Below, one piece after another: positions 33,222 through 41,985 of a stretch of 54,259 nt of DNA. A model generated the notes under the pieces. It was not told the origin of the DNA and ran no database searches. It saw nothing but the letters and a program-made list of their open reading frames with translations. How positions within the stretch are numbered: position 1 is the stretch's first letter; the number at the start of each line of letters is the position of its first letter. A program made the translations under genes and the position numbers. The DNA lies in contig JAATGM010000053.1 of NCBI GenBank assembly GCA_015654675.1, positions 1 to 54,259 of the forward strand. Reading direction: 5' to 3'. This DNA comes from Planctomycetota bacterium. GTDB taxonomy: Bacteria > Planctomycetota > Phycisphaerae > UBA1845 > UTPLA1.

Positions 33222-34256
33222 TCAGCCGCCGCGGGTGTGCATTTCGAGGTGGACGTCGCGGCGGAGGGCGGTGAGGGGGACGAATGGGCCGCGTTCGCGC
33301 TGGGCGAGGCGGTCTTCGGCGCCGCGGTCGGTGCGGGTGCGCCAGGCATTGAGGATGGCGGATTGAAGCTGCGACGGTGAGACGCCGCTGCGGAGAGAGG
33401 ACTTCAGATCGAGGCCGACTAGGGAGTAGAGGCACGTGTACCAGCGTCCGTCGGCGGTGAGGCGGCTGCGGTCGCAGTCGCCGCAGAATGGTTCGGTCGT
33501 GGAGGCGATGATGCCAAAGGTCGTTCCGTCGGGCAGGGCGAAGCGCTCGGCGGGGGCGCGGTCGCGGGTTGGGAGCGGTTCGATTTTGCCGAAGCGGCCT
33601 GAGAGGCGGGCAAGGATTTCGTCTTTGGGGACGACCGAGTCGGGCGACCAGCGAGTTGCGCCGCCGACGTCCATGTATTCGATGAAACGAATCTCGGCGT
33701 TGAGAGAACGGCTCCAGTCGAGGAGGTCGGCGAGTTCGTCGTCGTTTACGCCGCGCATGACTACGGTGTTGATTTTGACGGCAAGCGCGGCGGCGCGGGC
33801 GGCCTGGATGCCTGCGAGGACGCCCGGGAGGTCGGGGCGGCGCGACAGTTGTTCGAAACGATCGGGGCGGAGCGTGTCGAGCGAGACTGTGATTCTTTGC
33901 AGGCCGGCAACGGCGAGCGGTTGGGCGTGTTCGGCGAGCAGGACGCCATTGGTGGTGAGGGCGAGGTCACGAATGGCGGGTCTGGTTGCGAGGAGGCCGA
34001 CGAGCTGGGCGAGGTCGTGGCGAAGGAGCGGCTCGCCTCCGGTTAGGCGGAGTTTGTCGACGCCTAGTGCGAGGAAGATGTCTGTGAGGGCGGCGATCTC
34101 CTCGAAGGTGAGGATTTCAGCGCGCGGCAGCCAGGTGTATTCGTCTTCGGGCATGCAATAGGCGCAGCGCAGATTGCAACGGTCAGTGACGGAGATTCGC
34201 AGGGCGCGGAGGGGGCGGCCGAGGGCGTCGTTGATCGGGTCAATGCCGCTGCTCAT
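33222..34256 (-). CDS. moaA: GTP 3',8-cyclase (molybdenum cofactor biosynthesis)
   Basis: A 344-residue radical-SAM enzyme that converts GTP to 3',8-cyclo-7,8-dihydro-GTP, the first step of molybdopterin synthesis. The N-terminal 4Fe-4S cluster binding motif is DRCNLRCAYC (C27, C31, C34). LRLTGGEPLLR is the SAM-binding GGE motif. The C-terminal cluster ligands are in EPFCGDCDRSRLTADGRWYTC. The last two residues are the conserved Gly-Gly tail that works with MoaC. ATG at 34256 was chosen from the domain start. No other moa gene is in the window. It sits between the M20 hydrolase and the semialdehyde dehydrogenase on the same strand, and could supply cofactor for a molybdenum hydroxylase of nucleobase catabolism elsewhere. 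Confidence 0.95.
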   Translation of the reverse strand: MSSGIDPINDALGRPLRALRISVTDRCNLRCAYCMPEDEYTWLPRAEILTFEEIAALTDIFLALGVDKLRLTGGEPLLRHDLAQLVGLLATRPAIRDLALTTNGVLLAEHAQPLAVAGLQRITVSLDTLRPDRFEQLSRRPDLPGVLAGIQAARAAALAVKINTVVMRGVNDDELADLLDWSRSLNAEIRFIEYMDVGGATRWSPDSVVPKDEILARLSGRFGKIEPLPTRDRAPAERFALPDGTTFGIIASTTEPFCGDCDRSRLTADGRWYTCLYSLVGLDLKSSLRSGVSPSQLQSAILNAWRTRTDRGAEDRLAQRERGPFVPLTALRRDVHLEMHTRGG

Positions 34257-34272
34257 GTCAGGATGGTAGGAG

Positions 34273-35781
34273 TTAATGGGGCTTCCAACCCGGCTCGCGT
34301 TTGCCCGCACTCGGCGGGGCGGGCCAGCGAGTCATGACCATTTTCTGCTGGGTATAGAACATCATGCCTTCGCGGCCCTGGATGTGGAGGTCGCCGAAGA
34401 AGGAGGCGTTCCAGCCGGTGAAGGGGAACCAGGCCATCGGGGCGGGGACGCCGATGTTGACGCCGATCATGCCGGCGTTGAAGCGGTGTTTGAATTCGCG
34501 GGCGCTGCGGCCGGACTGGGTGAAGATGACGGCGCCGTTTCCGAACTCGCAGCGTTTGCCGAGGGCGAGGGCTTCGTCGAGCGAATTGACGCGAGCGACG
34601 GAGAGGACGGGGCCGAAGATTTCGTCTTTGACGAGCGGGCTTTCGGGGCGAACGTTATCGATGATGGTTGGGCCGACGAAGAATCCGTTGGGGGCGTCGG
34701 CGACGTGGACTTTGCGACCGTCGAGGGCGATGGAGGCCTTCTCGCGTTCGGCGACTTCGACGTAACCGCGGACGCGTTCCATGTGCTGTCGCGTGATCAC
34801 GGGGCCCATGTCGATATCGGTCGCGCCCGTGTCGGTCCGTCCGACGCGCATCTTCCCGGCCGCTACCGCGAGTTGCTTTACGACCTCGTCGGCGACGTTG
34901 CCGACGGGGACGGCGAGACTGCCGGCCATGCAGCGTTCGCCGGCGCAGCCGAAAGCGGCGTGTTTGAGGCCCTCGACGACCGATTCCATGTCGGCGTCGG
35001 GCATGATGATGACGTGGTTTTTCGCGCCGCCGTTGGCCTGGACGCGTTTGCCGTGGGCTGTGCCGGTGGTGTAGACGTGTTTGGCGACGTTGGTGGAGCC
35101 GACGAAGGAAATTGCGCGGATGTCCGGGTGCGTCAGCAATGCGTTTACGCAGTCTTTGCCGCCGTGGACGATTGAGAAGACGCCTTCGGGGAGGCCGGAT
35201 TCGAGAAGCAGCTCACCCATTCGCATGGCGGAGAGGGGGACGCGCTCGGATGGTTTGAGGATGAAGCAGTTGCCGCAGACGATGGCAGGGGGGTACATCC
35301 AGAGCGGGACCATGGCGGGGAAGTTGAAGGGGGTGATGCCGGCGACGACACCGAGCGGGTGGCGGACGGTTTCGCAGTCGACATTGGTGGCGAGATTTTC
35401 GATGGTTTCGCCGACGAGGAGCGACGGCAGACCGCATGCAAACTCGACCATTTCGATGCCGCGTTGCATCGATGCGCGGGCTTCGCCGAAGGTCTTGCCG
35501 TGTTCGCGCGAGATGATTTTGGCGATTTCGTCGGTGTGTTTCAGGAGCAGGTCGCGGTAGCGGAACATGACGCGGGCGCGCTCGACGGCGGGGGTTTCGC
35601 TCCATTTGTCGAATGCGGCCAGGCCGGCCTTGGCGGCGCGGTCGACGTCGGCTTCGCCGCAGAGGGGTACTTTCGCGATGACTTCGCCCGTGGATGGGTT
35701 GAATACGTCTTCGGCGCGCTCCGCGCGGGCGTCGGTCCATTGGCCGGCGATGAGGCATTTGCAGGTGGGAATGGCGGCCAT
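34273..35781 (-). CDS. mmsA: CoA-acylating (methyl)malonate-semialdehyde dehydrogenase
   Basis: A 502-residue NAD- and CoA-dependent dehydrogenase of the MmsA/IolA class. It converts malonate or methylmalonate semialdehyde to acetyl- or propionyl-CoA with loss of CO2. PFNFPAMVPLWMYPPAIVCG is the family's nucleotide-binding signature. KDCVNALLTHPDIRAISFVG precedes GGAKNHVIIMPDAD. The catalytic Cys is in GCAGERCMAGS (C284), the MMSDH version of the aldehyde dehydrogenase site. GWNASFFGDLHIQGREGMMF is the characteristic C-terminal block. ATG at 35781 has GGAG 9 nt upstream; the longer open frame reaching 36519 is antisense to the divergent gene. It is divergent from the amidohydrolase/aminotransferase pair. 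Confidence 0.93.
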   Translation of the reverse strand: MAAIPTCKCLIAGQWTDARAERAEDVFNPSTGEVIAKVPLCGEADVDRAAKAGLAAFDKWSETPAVERARVMFRYRDLLLKHTDEIAKIISREHGKTFGEARASMQRGIEMVEFACGLPSLLVGETIENLATNVDCETVRHPLGVVAGITPFNFPAMVPLWMYPPAIVCGNCFILKPSERVPLSAMRMGELLLESGLPEGVFSIVHGGKDCVNALLTHPDIRAISFVGSTNVAKHVYTTGTAHGKRVQANGGAKNHVIIMPDADMESVVEGLKHAAFGCAGERCMAGSLAVPVGNVADEVVKQLAVAAGKMRVGRTDTGATDIDMGPVITRQHMERVRGYVEVAEREKASIALDGRKVHVADAPNGFFVGPTIIDNVRPESPLVKDEIFGPVLSVARVNSLDEALALGKRCEFGNGAVIFTQSGRSAREFKHRFNAGMIGVNIGVPAPMAWFPFTGWNASFFGDLHIQGREGMMFYTQQKMVMTRWPAPPSAGKREPGWKPH

Positions 35782-35901
35782 CGTTGATTCTCCGTAGGGT
35801 CGGTGTCGCCGCGCATTGGCGGGCGGCAGTCCAATGGGTACATTGTATGAAGGCGTGCATTCAGCGAAAAGCACGCCGCATTGGCCCCCAGGAGCATCCC
35901 C

Positions 35902-36771
35902 ATGCCCCGTGTTGTCCGTGGCGGACTGATTCAGGCCAGTCTGAGCGAGCCATCCACCTCGCCGCTCGACAAGATCAAGCAGTCGATGATCGACAAGCAC
36001 GTGGCGATGATCGCCAAGGCGGCCGAGAAGGGGGCGCAGGTTGTCTGCATGCAGGAGCTCTTCTATGGGCCTTATTTCTGCGCGGAGCAGAATGCCAAGT
36101 GGTACAACCTGACCGAGCGCATTCCTGACGGACCGACCACGCGGCTGATGTGCGAGCTGGCCAAGAAGCACAAGATTGTGCTGGTCGTGCCGATGTACGA
36201 AGAGGATCTGTCGGGCGTTTATTACAATTCGGCTGCCGTCATTGACGCGGACGGGACTTACCTGGGCAAGTATCGCAAGACGCATATTCCGCATTGCGAG
36301 CCGGGGTTCTGGGAGAAGTTTTATTTCCGACCCGGGAACGTTGGGTATCCGGTCTTCGAGACGAAGGTCGGCAAGGTTGGCGTTTACATCTGCTATGACC
36401 GGCACTTTCCGGAGGGGGCGCGGTGTCTGGGGTTGAATGGGGCGGAGATTGTTTTCAATCCTTCGGCCACGGTTGCCGGGCTCTCGGAGTATTTGTGGAA
36501 GCTTGAGCAGCCGGCGCATGCGGTTGCCAATCAGTTTTTTGTTGGGGCGATTAATCGGCCCGGGTTTGAGGAGCCGTGGCGGATTGGCGAGTTTTACGGC
36601 CAGTCATATTTTTGCGATCCGCGCGGGAAGATTCTTGCGGAGGGCAGCCGGAGCCACGACGACATTGTCGTCGCCGATCTCAATCTTGATCTGATCCGCG
36701 AAGTTCGAAATGTCTGGCAGTTTTTCCGCGATCGACGGCCGGATGCTTATGCCGCATTGACGGCCGGTTGA
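35902..36771 (+). CDS. Nitrilase-superfamily amidohydrolase, beta-ureidopropionase-like
   Basis: A 289-residue soluble C-N hydrolase. The Glu-Lys-Cys triad is visible: Glu in [13 protein letters not shown], Lys in [20 protein letters not shown], Cys in [16 protein letters not shown]. The WEKFYFRPG and RPGFEEPW elements and the size match N-carbamoyl-beta-alanine or N-carbamoylputrescine amidohydrolases. The neighbours favour the first: an aminotransferase 28 nt downstream and a malonate-semialdehyde dehydrogenase directly divergent. It would release beta-alanine (or beta-aminoisobutyrate), CO2 and ammonia. The ATG at 35902 has AGGAG 7 nt upstream. The specificity is inferred from context. Confidence 0.85.
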   Translation: MPRVVRGGLIQASLSEPSTSPLDKIKQSMIDKHVAMIAKAAEKGAQVVCMQELFYGPYFCAEQNAKWYNLTERIPDGPTTRLMCELAKKHKIVLVVPMYEEDLSGVYYNSAAVIDADGTYLGKYRKTHIPHCEPGFWEKFYFRPGNVGYPVFETKVGKVGVYICYDRHFPEGARCLGLNGAEIVFNPSATVAGLSEYLWKLEQPAHAVANQFFVGAINRPGFEEPWRIGEFYGQSYFCDPRGKILAEGSRSHDDIVVADLNLDLIREVRNVWQFFRDRRPDAYAALTAG

Positions 36772-36799
36772 GAGGCAGAGACACCTGCACTGGGAATAC

Positions 36800-38200
36800 A
36801 TGATGTCTACGACCACGACGACCAAGATGAGCCCCAGGACCCAATCGCGGGCAGCGTTGCCGCCATCGAATCACAAGCCGGCGCCGTACAGCGGGCCAAC
36901 GCGCGATGAGATCATGGCGGTTCGGAAAGAGTATTTGAATCCGGGAATCTTTGCTTTTTATAAGGATCCGGTGTGCATCGTCGAAGGGCACATGCAGTAT
37001 CTCTGGGATGAGACGGGGCGACAGTATCTCGATGCCTTTGCCGGGATCGTCACGGTGTCGGTGGGGCATTGCCATCCGAAGATCACGCAGCGCATCCAGG
37101 AGCAGGCCGCGAAGCTCGTCCATACGACGACCATTTATCTGCATCCGACGATCGGGCAGTTTGCCAAGGCCGTTGCGGACCACATGCCCAAGGGTTCGAA
37201 CCTGAAGGTTTCGTATTTCACCAACGCGGGCAGCGAAGCCAATGAGCTGGCCACCATGATGGCCCGTATGCATACCGGCCGGGGCGAGATGCTTTCGTTG
37301 CGGAATGCTTACCATGGCGGATCGCAATCGACGATCGGGCTGACCGCGGTCGGAACGTGGAAGTTTCCGCTGCCGGTTGTAAACAATGTGAAGCATGTTG
37401 CGCCCGGGTACTGCTATCGATGTCCGTTTGGGCTTACGTATCCGTCGTGCGACGTGAAGTGCGCCCGCAGCGCCGAAGACACGATTAAATATGAAACGAG
37501 TGGCGAGATCGCCTGCTTTATCGGGGAGCCGATTCAGGGCGTGGGCGGAGTGGTCACGCCGCCGCCGGAGTATTTCAAGATTGTCTATGACATTGTCCGC
37601 AAGTATGGCGGGCTGTGCATTGCCGACGAAGTGCAGACCGGGTGGGGACGGACGGGCGAACACTTCTGGGGATTCCAGAACTGGGGCGTGACGCCCGATC
37701 TGGTAACGATGGCGAAGGGCATCGGGAATGGCGCGCCGCTGGGGGCCTGCACGACGCGGCCCGAGATTGCGCAGACGATGACGCGCAAGATTCACTTCAA
37801 CACGTTTGGTGGCAATCCTGTTTCGATGGCGCAGGGGCTGGCGACGCTGGAGATTATTGACGAAGAGAAGATTCAGCAGCGCGCCAAAGAGGTTGGCGGC
37901 TATCTCAAGAACAAGCTGCTCGAATTGCAGCAGAAGCATTCGCTGATCGGCGAAGTCCGTGGCCTCGGCCTGATGTTGGGAGTTGAGCTGGTGAAGGACC
38001 GCCAGACGAAGGAGCCGGCCAGCACGGAGTGCGCTGAGGTGTTCGAGCAGGCGAAGAATCGTTCGCTGCTGCTGGGCAAAGGCGGGCTGTTTGGCAACGT
38101 CCTGCGGATCAAGCCGCCGATGTGCATCACAAAGGCGGATGTGGATTTCATGGTCGATTGCATTGATGAATGCATCGACGTTGCCGCACCGGGCAAGTGA
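36800..38200 (+). CDS. Class III aminotransferase, AGXT2/beta-alanine transaminase-like
   Basis: A 466-residue PLP enzyme of the class III (omega-aminotransferase) fold. [18 protein letters not shown] is the phosphate-binding region. [20 protein letters not shown] supplies the Asp that pairs with the PLP nitrogen. [16 protein letters not shown] holds the Schiff-base Lys (K306). [20 protein letters not shown] is typical of the AGXT2 branch (alanine-glyoxylate, beta-alanine or beta-aminoisobutyrate transaminases). With its neighbours it would turn beta-alanine into malonate semialdehyde. A Cys-containing insert ([18 protein letters not shown]) is a feature of this branch and might bind metal. 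The start has two adjacent ATGs with only a weak Shine-Dalgarno. Confidence 0.9.
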   Translation: MMSTTTTTKMSPRTQSRAALPPSNHKPAPYSGPTRDEIMAVRKEYLNPGIFAFYKDPVCIVEGHMQYLWDETGRQYLDAFAGIVTVSVGHCHPKITQRIQEQAAKLVHTTTIYLHPTIGQFAKAVADHMPKGSNLKVSYFTNAGSEANELATMMARMHTGRGEMLSLRNAYHGGSQSTIGLTAVGTWKFPLPVVNNVKHVAPGYCYRCPFGLTYPSCDVKCARSAEDTIKYETSGEIACFIGEPIQGVGGVVTPPPEYFKIVYDIVRKYGGLCIADEVQTGWGRTGEHFWGFQNWGVTPDLVTMAKGIGNGAPLGACTTRPEIAQTMTRKIHFNTFGGNPVSMAQGLATLEIIDEEKIQQRAKEVGGYLKNKLLELQQKHSLIGEVRGLGLMLGVELVKDRQTKEPASTECAEVFEQAKNRSLLLGKGGLFGNVLRIKPPMCITKADVDFMVDCIDECIDVAAPGK

Positions 38201-38224
38201 TCGGACTGCGCGGCTCCGCGGCGT

Positions 38225-39910
38225 CTAGGTAATTATCAATTCGCGGTACTTCACGCGGTGGGGTTGGTCGGCGGCGATGCCCAGGCGTTGCTTGCGGTGG
38301 GCTTCGTAGGCCGAGTAGTTGCCATCGAACCATGCGACGGTGCTATCACCCTCGAAGGCGAGGATGTGGGTGGCGATTCGATCCAAGAACCAGCGGTCGT
38401 GGCTGATGACGATGACGCAGCCGGCGTAGGACTCGAGGGCTTCCTCGAGGGCGCGCATGGTGTTGACGTCGAGGTCGTTGGTCGGCTCGTCGAGCAGCAG
38501 GACGTTTGCACCGGACCGCAGCATGCGGGCGAGGTGGACGCGATTTCGTTCTCCACCTGAGAGAGTCCCAACCGCCTGTTGCTGGTCGGCGCCGGCGAAG
38601 CCGAAGCGGGCGACGTAGGCACGGCTGTTCATGGTGATGTTGCCGAGCTTGATCAGGTCTTCACCGCCGGAGATCGCCTCCCAAACGGTGTGCTGGGGTT
38701 GCAGCGTTTCGCGGCTTTGCTCCACGTAGGCGAGTTTGACCGAGTCGCCCACCTTAATCGTGCCCGCGTCGGGCCTTTCACTGCCGGTGATCATCCGGAA
38801 GAGGGTGGTCTTGCCGGTTCCGTTGGCGCCGATGATTCCGACGATGGCGGCAGGCGGGATGGAGAAGGTCATGTCCGTGACGAGGAGCTTTTTGCCGAAC
38901 GCCTTTCGAACGGATTTGGATTCGACGACCAAATCGCCCAGGCGCGGACCGGGGGCGATGTAGATTTCGATGTCGCTGGTTTTCTCGGCAGCGTCCTGCT
39001 CGAGCATGGCCTCATATGAATTGATGCGGGCCTTGCTTTTGGCCATGCGGGCCTGGGGCGAACGGCGGATCCATTCCAGCTCGCGCTGCAGGGCCTTTTG
39101 GCGGGCGGACTCGGTTTTTTCCTCTACCTTGAGGCGAGCGTCCTTCTGTTCCAGCCAGGAGGAGTAGTTGCCCTTCCACGGAATGCCCTTTCCGCGATCG
39201 AGTTCGAGAATCCAGCCGGCGACGTTGTCGAGGAAGTAGCGGTCGTGGGTGACTGCGATGACGGTCCCTTTGTAGCGATCGAGGTGTTGTTCGAGCCAGC
39301 CGACGGACTCGGCGTCGAGGTGGTTGGTTGGTTCGTCGAGCAGGAGAATGTCGGGTTCCTGAAGTAGCAGACGGCAGAGGGCGACGCGGCGGCGCTCACC
39401 GCCGGAGAGCACTTTGACAGGGGCGTCGCCATCGGGACAGCGCAGGGCGTCCATCGCGATTTCGAGGTGTTTGTCGAGTTCCCATGCTCCGACGGCGTCG
39501 AGCTTTTCCTGGAGGGCGGACTGGCGATCGATGAGTTTGGTCATTTCGGCTTCGGAGAGGTCTTCGCCGAGGCGCTCGTTGACCTGTTCAAATTCCTTGA
39601 GCAGATCGACCGTGGCCTGCATGCCTTGCTCGACGGTTTGGCGAACGGTGAGGGCTTCGTCGAGATGGGGCTCTTGTTCGAGGAAGCCGATCGAATAGCC
39701 GGGCTGGAGGGAGATCTGGCCTTCGTAGTCGGTGTCGCGGCCGGCGAGGATGCGGAGGAGGGTGGACTTGCCCGCGCCGTTGAGTCCGAGGACGCCGATT
39801 TTGGCGCCGTAGAAGTAGGACAGGTAGATGTCCTTGAGGATGTGCTTCTTCTCGTGGCGTTTGTTGACGCCGATCATGGAGTAGATGATTTTGTTTGGTT
39901 CGTCGCTCAT
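38225..39910 (-). CDS. ettA: Energy-dependent translational throttle protein, ABC-F
   Basis: A 561-residue soluble ABC-F ATPase with two nucleotide-binding domains. Domain 1 has GLNGAGKSTLLRILAG and LSGGERRRVALCRLLLQEPD, then LLLDEPTNHLDAES. Domain 2 has GANGTGKTTLFRMI and LSGGERNRVHLARMLR, then LLLDEPTNDLD. The first domain contains the EttA-type arm insertion. The linker LQRELEWIRRSPQARMAKSK is the ribosome-tRNA contact segment characteristic of EttA. The C-terminus ends YRELIIT without extra domains. EttA binds the ribosomal E-site and modulates early elongation in response to the ATP/ADP ratio. It is convergent with the aminotransferase gene. Confidence 0.95.
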   Translation of the reverse strand: MSDEPNKIIYSMIGVNKRHEKKHILKDIYLSYFYGAKIGVLGLNGAGKSTLLRILAGRDTDYEGQISLQPGYSIGFLEQEPHLDEALTVRQTVEQGMQATVDLLKEFEQVNERLGEDLSEAEMTKLIDRQSALQEKLDAVGAWELDKHLEIAMDALRCPDGDAPVKVLSGGERRRVALCRLLLQEPDILLLDEPTNHLDAESVGWLEQHLDRYKGTVIAVTHDRYFLDNVAGWILELDRGKGIPWKGNYSSWLEQKDARLKVEEKTESARQKALQRELEWIRRSPQARMAKSKARINSYEAMLEQDAAEKTSDIEIYIAPGPRLGDLVVESKSVRKAFGKKLLVTDMTFSIPPAAIVGIIGANGTGKTTLFRMITGSERPDAGTIKVGDSVKLAYVEQSRETLQPQHTVWEAISGGEDLIKLGNITMNSRAYVARFGFAGADQQQAVGTLSGGERNRVHLARMLRSGANVLLLDEPTNDLDVNTMRALEEALESYAGCVIVISHDRWFLDRIATHILAFEGDSTVAWFDGNYSAYEAHRKQRLGIAADQPHRVKYRELIIT

Positions 39911-39937
39911 GAGTTAATTTTTATCTTTCAGTTTTTG

Positions 39938-39965
39938 TTAGTACCGGTCGGAAGCTCGATGGCAA
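39938..39965 (-). promoter_or_regulatory. Candidate ettA promoter
   Basis: Read on the minus strand, TTGCCA and TACTAA are separated by 16 nt, about 30 nt upstream of the ettA ATG. The fit to sigma-70 consensus is moderate. Confidence 0.35.
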
Positions 39966-40181
39966 CAGGCGCCATGATTTGGAAATGTGATCAGGGGATC
40001 ATAGCCGATTCGAGCAGTTGGATGAAATCGCTCGTGGCGTAACTCGGCCGGGCGAATTGCAGCGGGCAGCGGGGTCTCACTTCGGGCGAGCGAAACGCAA
40101 TCGGCATGCTTAATCGCGCGGGCGAGGCGCGCTTAGTTCATCAGCGACAGATAGTTGCGTGCTGGGGTGTGGGTGCGGCAG

Positions 40182-40210
40182 TTGCTTTTAGTTAGTATGC
40201 TAACTAAATA
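40182..40210 (+). promoter_or_regulatory. marR-mdtABC promoter with palindromic operator
   Basis: A -35 TTGCTT (40182-40187) and -10 TAAATA (40205-40210) have 17-nt spacing. A perfect inverted repeat with 9-bp arms (TTTAGTTAG at 40187-40195 and its complement at 40200-40208) fills the spacer and overlaps the -10 box. This is where a MarR dimer would block RNA polymerase, so negative autoregulation of the operon is likely. The repeat ends 17 nt before the marR ATG. Confidence 0.75.
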
Positions 40211-40225
40211 ATAGGTGGTCGAACT

Positions 40226-40738
40226 ATGAAAAGCAGCCCAAGTGAGGTCACCGAATTGGCGTTTCGCGGGTTTGTCCGCGCATCCGGGTTGTTCCGAAAT
40301 CGGATGATTCCGTACTTTGCGCGATTCGGCATCAGCGGGGCGCAATGGGGGATTCTGCGCCAGCTTTATCGGGAGGAGCGCGAGGGCATTAGCGGGCTGC
40401 GGCTGGGCGACCTTGGACGACGCCTGCTGGTCAGACCTCCCAGCGTCACGGGCCTCGTTGAAAGACTTGTACGGATGGGACTCGTCGCGCGCAAAACGGC
40501 GAGCGCCGATCAACGCGCAAAGCATGTCAGTCTGACGGCGAGTGGGCGCAAGCTGGTCGCTCGCGTATTGAAGCAGCATCCCAGCCAGATGCAGTCGATC
40601 ATGGCCTGTTTCAGCATCGATGAACAACGCGATTTCCATCACCTGATGGTCAAGTTCGCGACGCATCTAGAATCGCTCGAGAATGGTCAGGCCGGGAATC
40701 TCGATCATCCGCAGTTCGAAGCCCTGGAGGCCAGATGA
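40226..40738 (+). CDS. MarR-family transcriptional regulator
   Basis: A 170-residue winged helix-turn-helix repressor. The DNA-binding core runs from about residue 35 to 105: ISGAQWGILRQLY, LRLGDLGRRLLVRPPSVTGL (recognition helix) and VERLVRMGLVARKTASADQR with the Asp-Arg of the wing, then AKHVSLTASGRKLV. Flanking helices form the dimer interface. It is the first gene of the efflux operon and overlaps the adaptor gene start by 4 nt (ATGA). A 22-bp palindrome sits over its promoter, so it probably represses itself and the pump until a ligand, perhaps a phenolic or drug-like compound, is bound. The Shine-Dalgarno AGGTGG is about 7 nt upstream. Confidence 0.9.
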   Translation: MKSSPSEVTELAFRGFVRASGLFRNRMIPYFARFGISGAQWGILRQLYREEREGISGLRLGDLGRRLLVRPPSVTGLVERLVRMGLVARKTASADQRAKHVSLTASGRKLVARVLKQHPSQMQSIMACFSIDEQRDFHHLMVKFATHLESLENGQAGNLDHPQFEALEAR

Positions 40739-41985
40739 TGCCGATCGAACAATTGCGCGATCGAATGGCCATGTCCGAGGCGCCGAGTAGACCGGTGAAG
40801 GTGTTACCGCCGCGCAAACGTCGCAACTGGTTGTGGCTGGTGGCAGTTGTCGGGCTGGGTGTGGCGGGATTCGTCGCATACCGACGGCTGCCGGCGCTTC
40901 GCAACTCGATGGGGACCAGCAATAAGCCGCCGAGGGCGCCAGCGCCGCGCGGCGTTCCCGTGATCACTGCGTCGGCGCGGCGCGGCGACCTGCCGATATT
41001 TCTCGATGGTTTGGGGACGGTCACCGCATTTAATACGGTCACGGTTCGAGCGCGGGTGGATGGCCAAGTCGTCAAAGTTGGGTTCGTCGAGGGGCAATTG
41101 GTCAAGGCGGGCGACGTGCTCGCCGAGATTGATGCGCGGCCTTTTCAAGCCGACTTGGACAGCAAGCTTGCAGCGGAAGGGCAGGCGGCGGCGCAACTTG
41201 ATCTCGCGAACGTCACATACACGCGGCTCAAGGGACTGTTACCCGAACGGCTGGCTTCACCGATCGAATTCCAAACGGCCGAAGCAACCTACCGGCAGGC
41301 GCAGGCGGCGCTGGCCGCGGCAAAAGCCAATGTCGAATCTTCGCGGCTGAATGTGGAGTGGTGCCGGATCACGGCGCCGATCTCGGGACGAATCGGCCTG
41401 CGTCTGGTGGATTCAGGAAACCTGGTTCACGCGAGCGATCCCAACGGCATTGCCGTCATCATGCAGCTTCAGCCGATTGCGGTCATTTTCAATCTGCCGC
41501 AGGACGCTTTGCCGGAGGTTCTGAAGGCGAACAGCACCGAGCATCCGCTGGAGGCCCGGGCGTACAGCAGCGACCTCAGGACTTTACTTGCGACGGGGGC
41601 GCTGGTCGCCGTCGACAATCAAATCGACACGGGTACCGGCACGGCGCGGCTCAAGGCCGTGTTTGAGAATCGCGACGACCTGCTCTTTCCCAATCAATTT
41701 GTGAATGTCCGACTTCTGGTTGATACCAAGAAGGACGTTGTGCTTGTACCCACCGCGGCGGTTCAGCGCAGTCCGCAGACAGTTTTCGTCTATGTCGTGA
41801 AAGCGGATCTGACCGCGGAAATGCGACCGATCACGCCGGGCCCAACAGAGCACGGATCGACGATGGTCGAGAAAGGTCTTGAACCCGGCGAAATCGTCGT
41901 GACCGACGGCGTCGACAAGCTTCAACCGGGTTCGCTGGTAATTCCGAGTCCGGCGGATGCGCCCACCTCACGAGCGGCGTCATGA
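40735..41985 (+). CDS. mdtA: RND efflux periplasmic adaptor (membrane fusion protein), MdtA-like
   Basis: A 416-residue protein with one N-terminal membrane anchor ([20 protein letters not shown]) and no lipobox. The lipoyl halves are [20 protein letters not shown] with [20 protein letters not shown], then [20 protein letters not shown]. An alpha-hairpin ([40 protein letters not shown]) and the beta-barrel with [20 protein letters not shown] follow. The layout matches MdtA. It links the inner-membrane RND pump to an outer-membrane channel. The start overlaps marR by 4 nt and its stop overlaps the first permease by 4 nt. Confidence 0.92.
   Translation: MMPIEQLRDRMAMSEAPSRPVKVLPPRKRRNWLWLVAVVGLGVAGFVAYRRLPALRNSMGTSNKPPRAPAPRGVPVITASARRGDLPIFLDGLGTVTAFNTVTVRARVDGQVVKVGFVEGQLVKAGDVLAEIDARPFQADLDSKLAAEGQAAAQLDLANVTYTRLKGLLPERLASPIEFQTAEATYRQAQAALAAAKANVESSRLNVEWCRITAPISGRIGLRLVDSGNLVHASDPNGIAVIMQLQPIAVIFNLPQDALPEVLKANSTEHPLEARAYSSDLRTLLATGALVAVDNQIDTGTGTARLKAVFENRDDLLFPNQFVNVRLLVDTKKDVVLVPTAAVQRSPQTVFVYVVKADLTAEMRPITPGPTEHGSTMVEKGLEPGEIVVTDGVDKLQPGSLVIPSPADAPTSRAAS

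Larger units (their letters stand above)
39911..40225. other. Divergent regulatory gap between ettA and marR
   Basis: No convincing gene was found in this 315-nt gap. It holds a weak ettA promoter candidate at its left end and the marR promoter/operator at its right end. The middle contains only short imperfect inverted repeats. Confidence 0.5.

Noticed and set aside
35782-36519. Large upstream extension of the mmsA frame
   Set aside because: It is antisense to the amidohydrolase gene; the dehydrogenase domain starts at 35781 with its own Shine-Dalgarno.
40133-40666. Antisense open frame opposite marR
   Set aside because: The plus strand has a complete MarR domain, promoter and operator; the antisense product has no domain.
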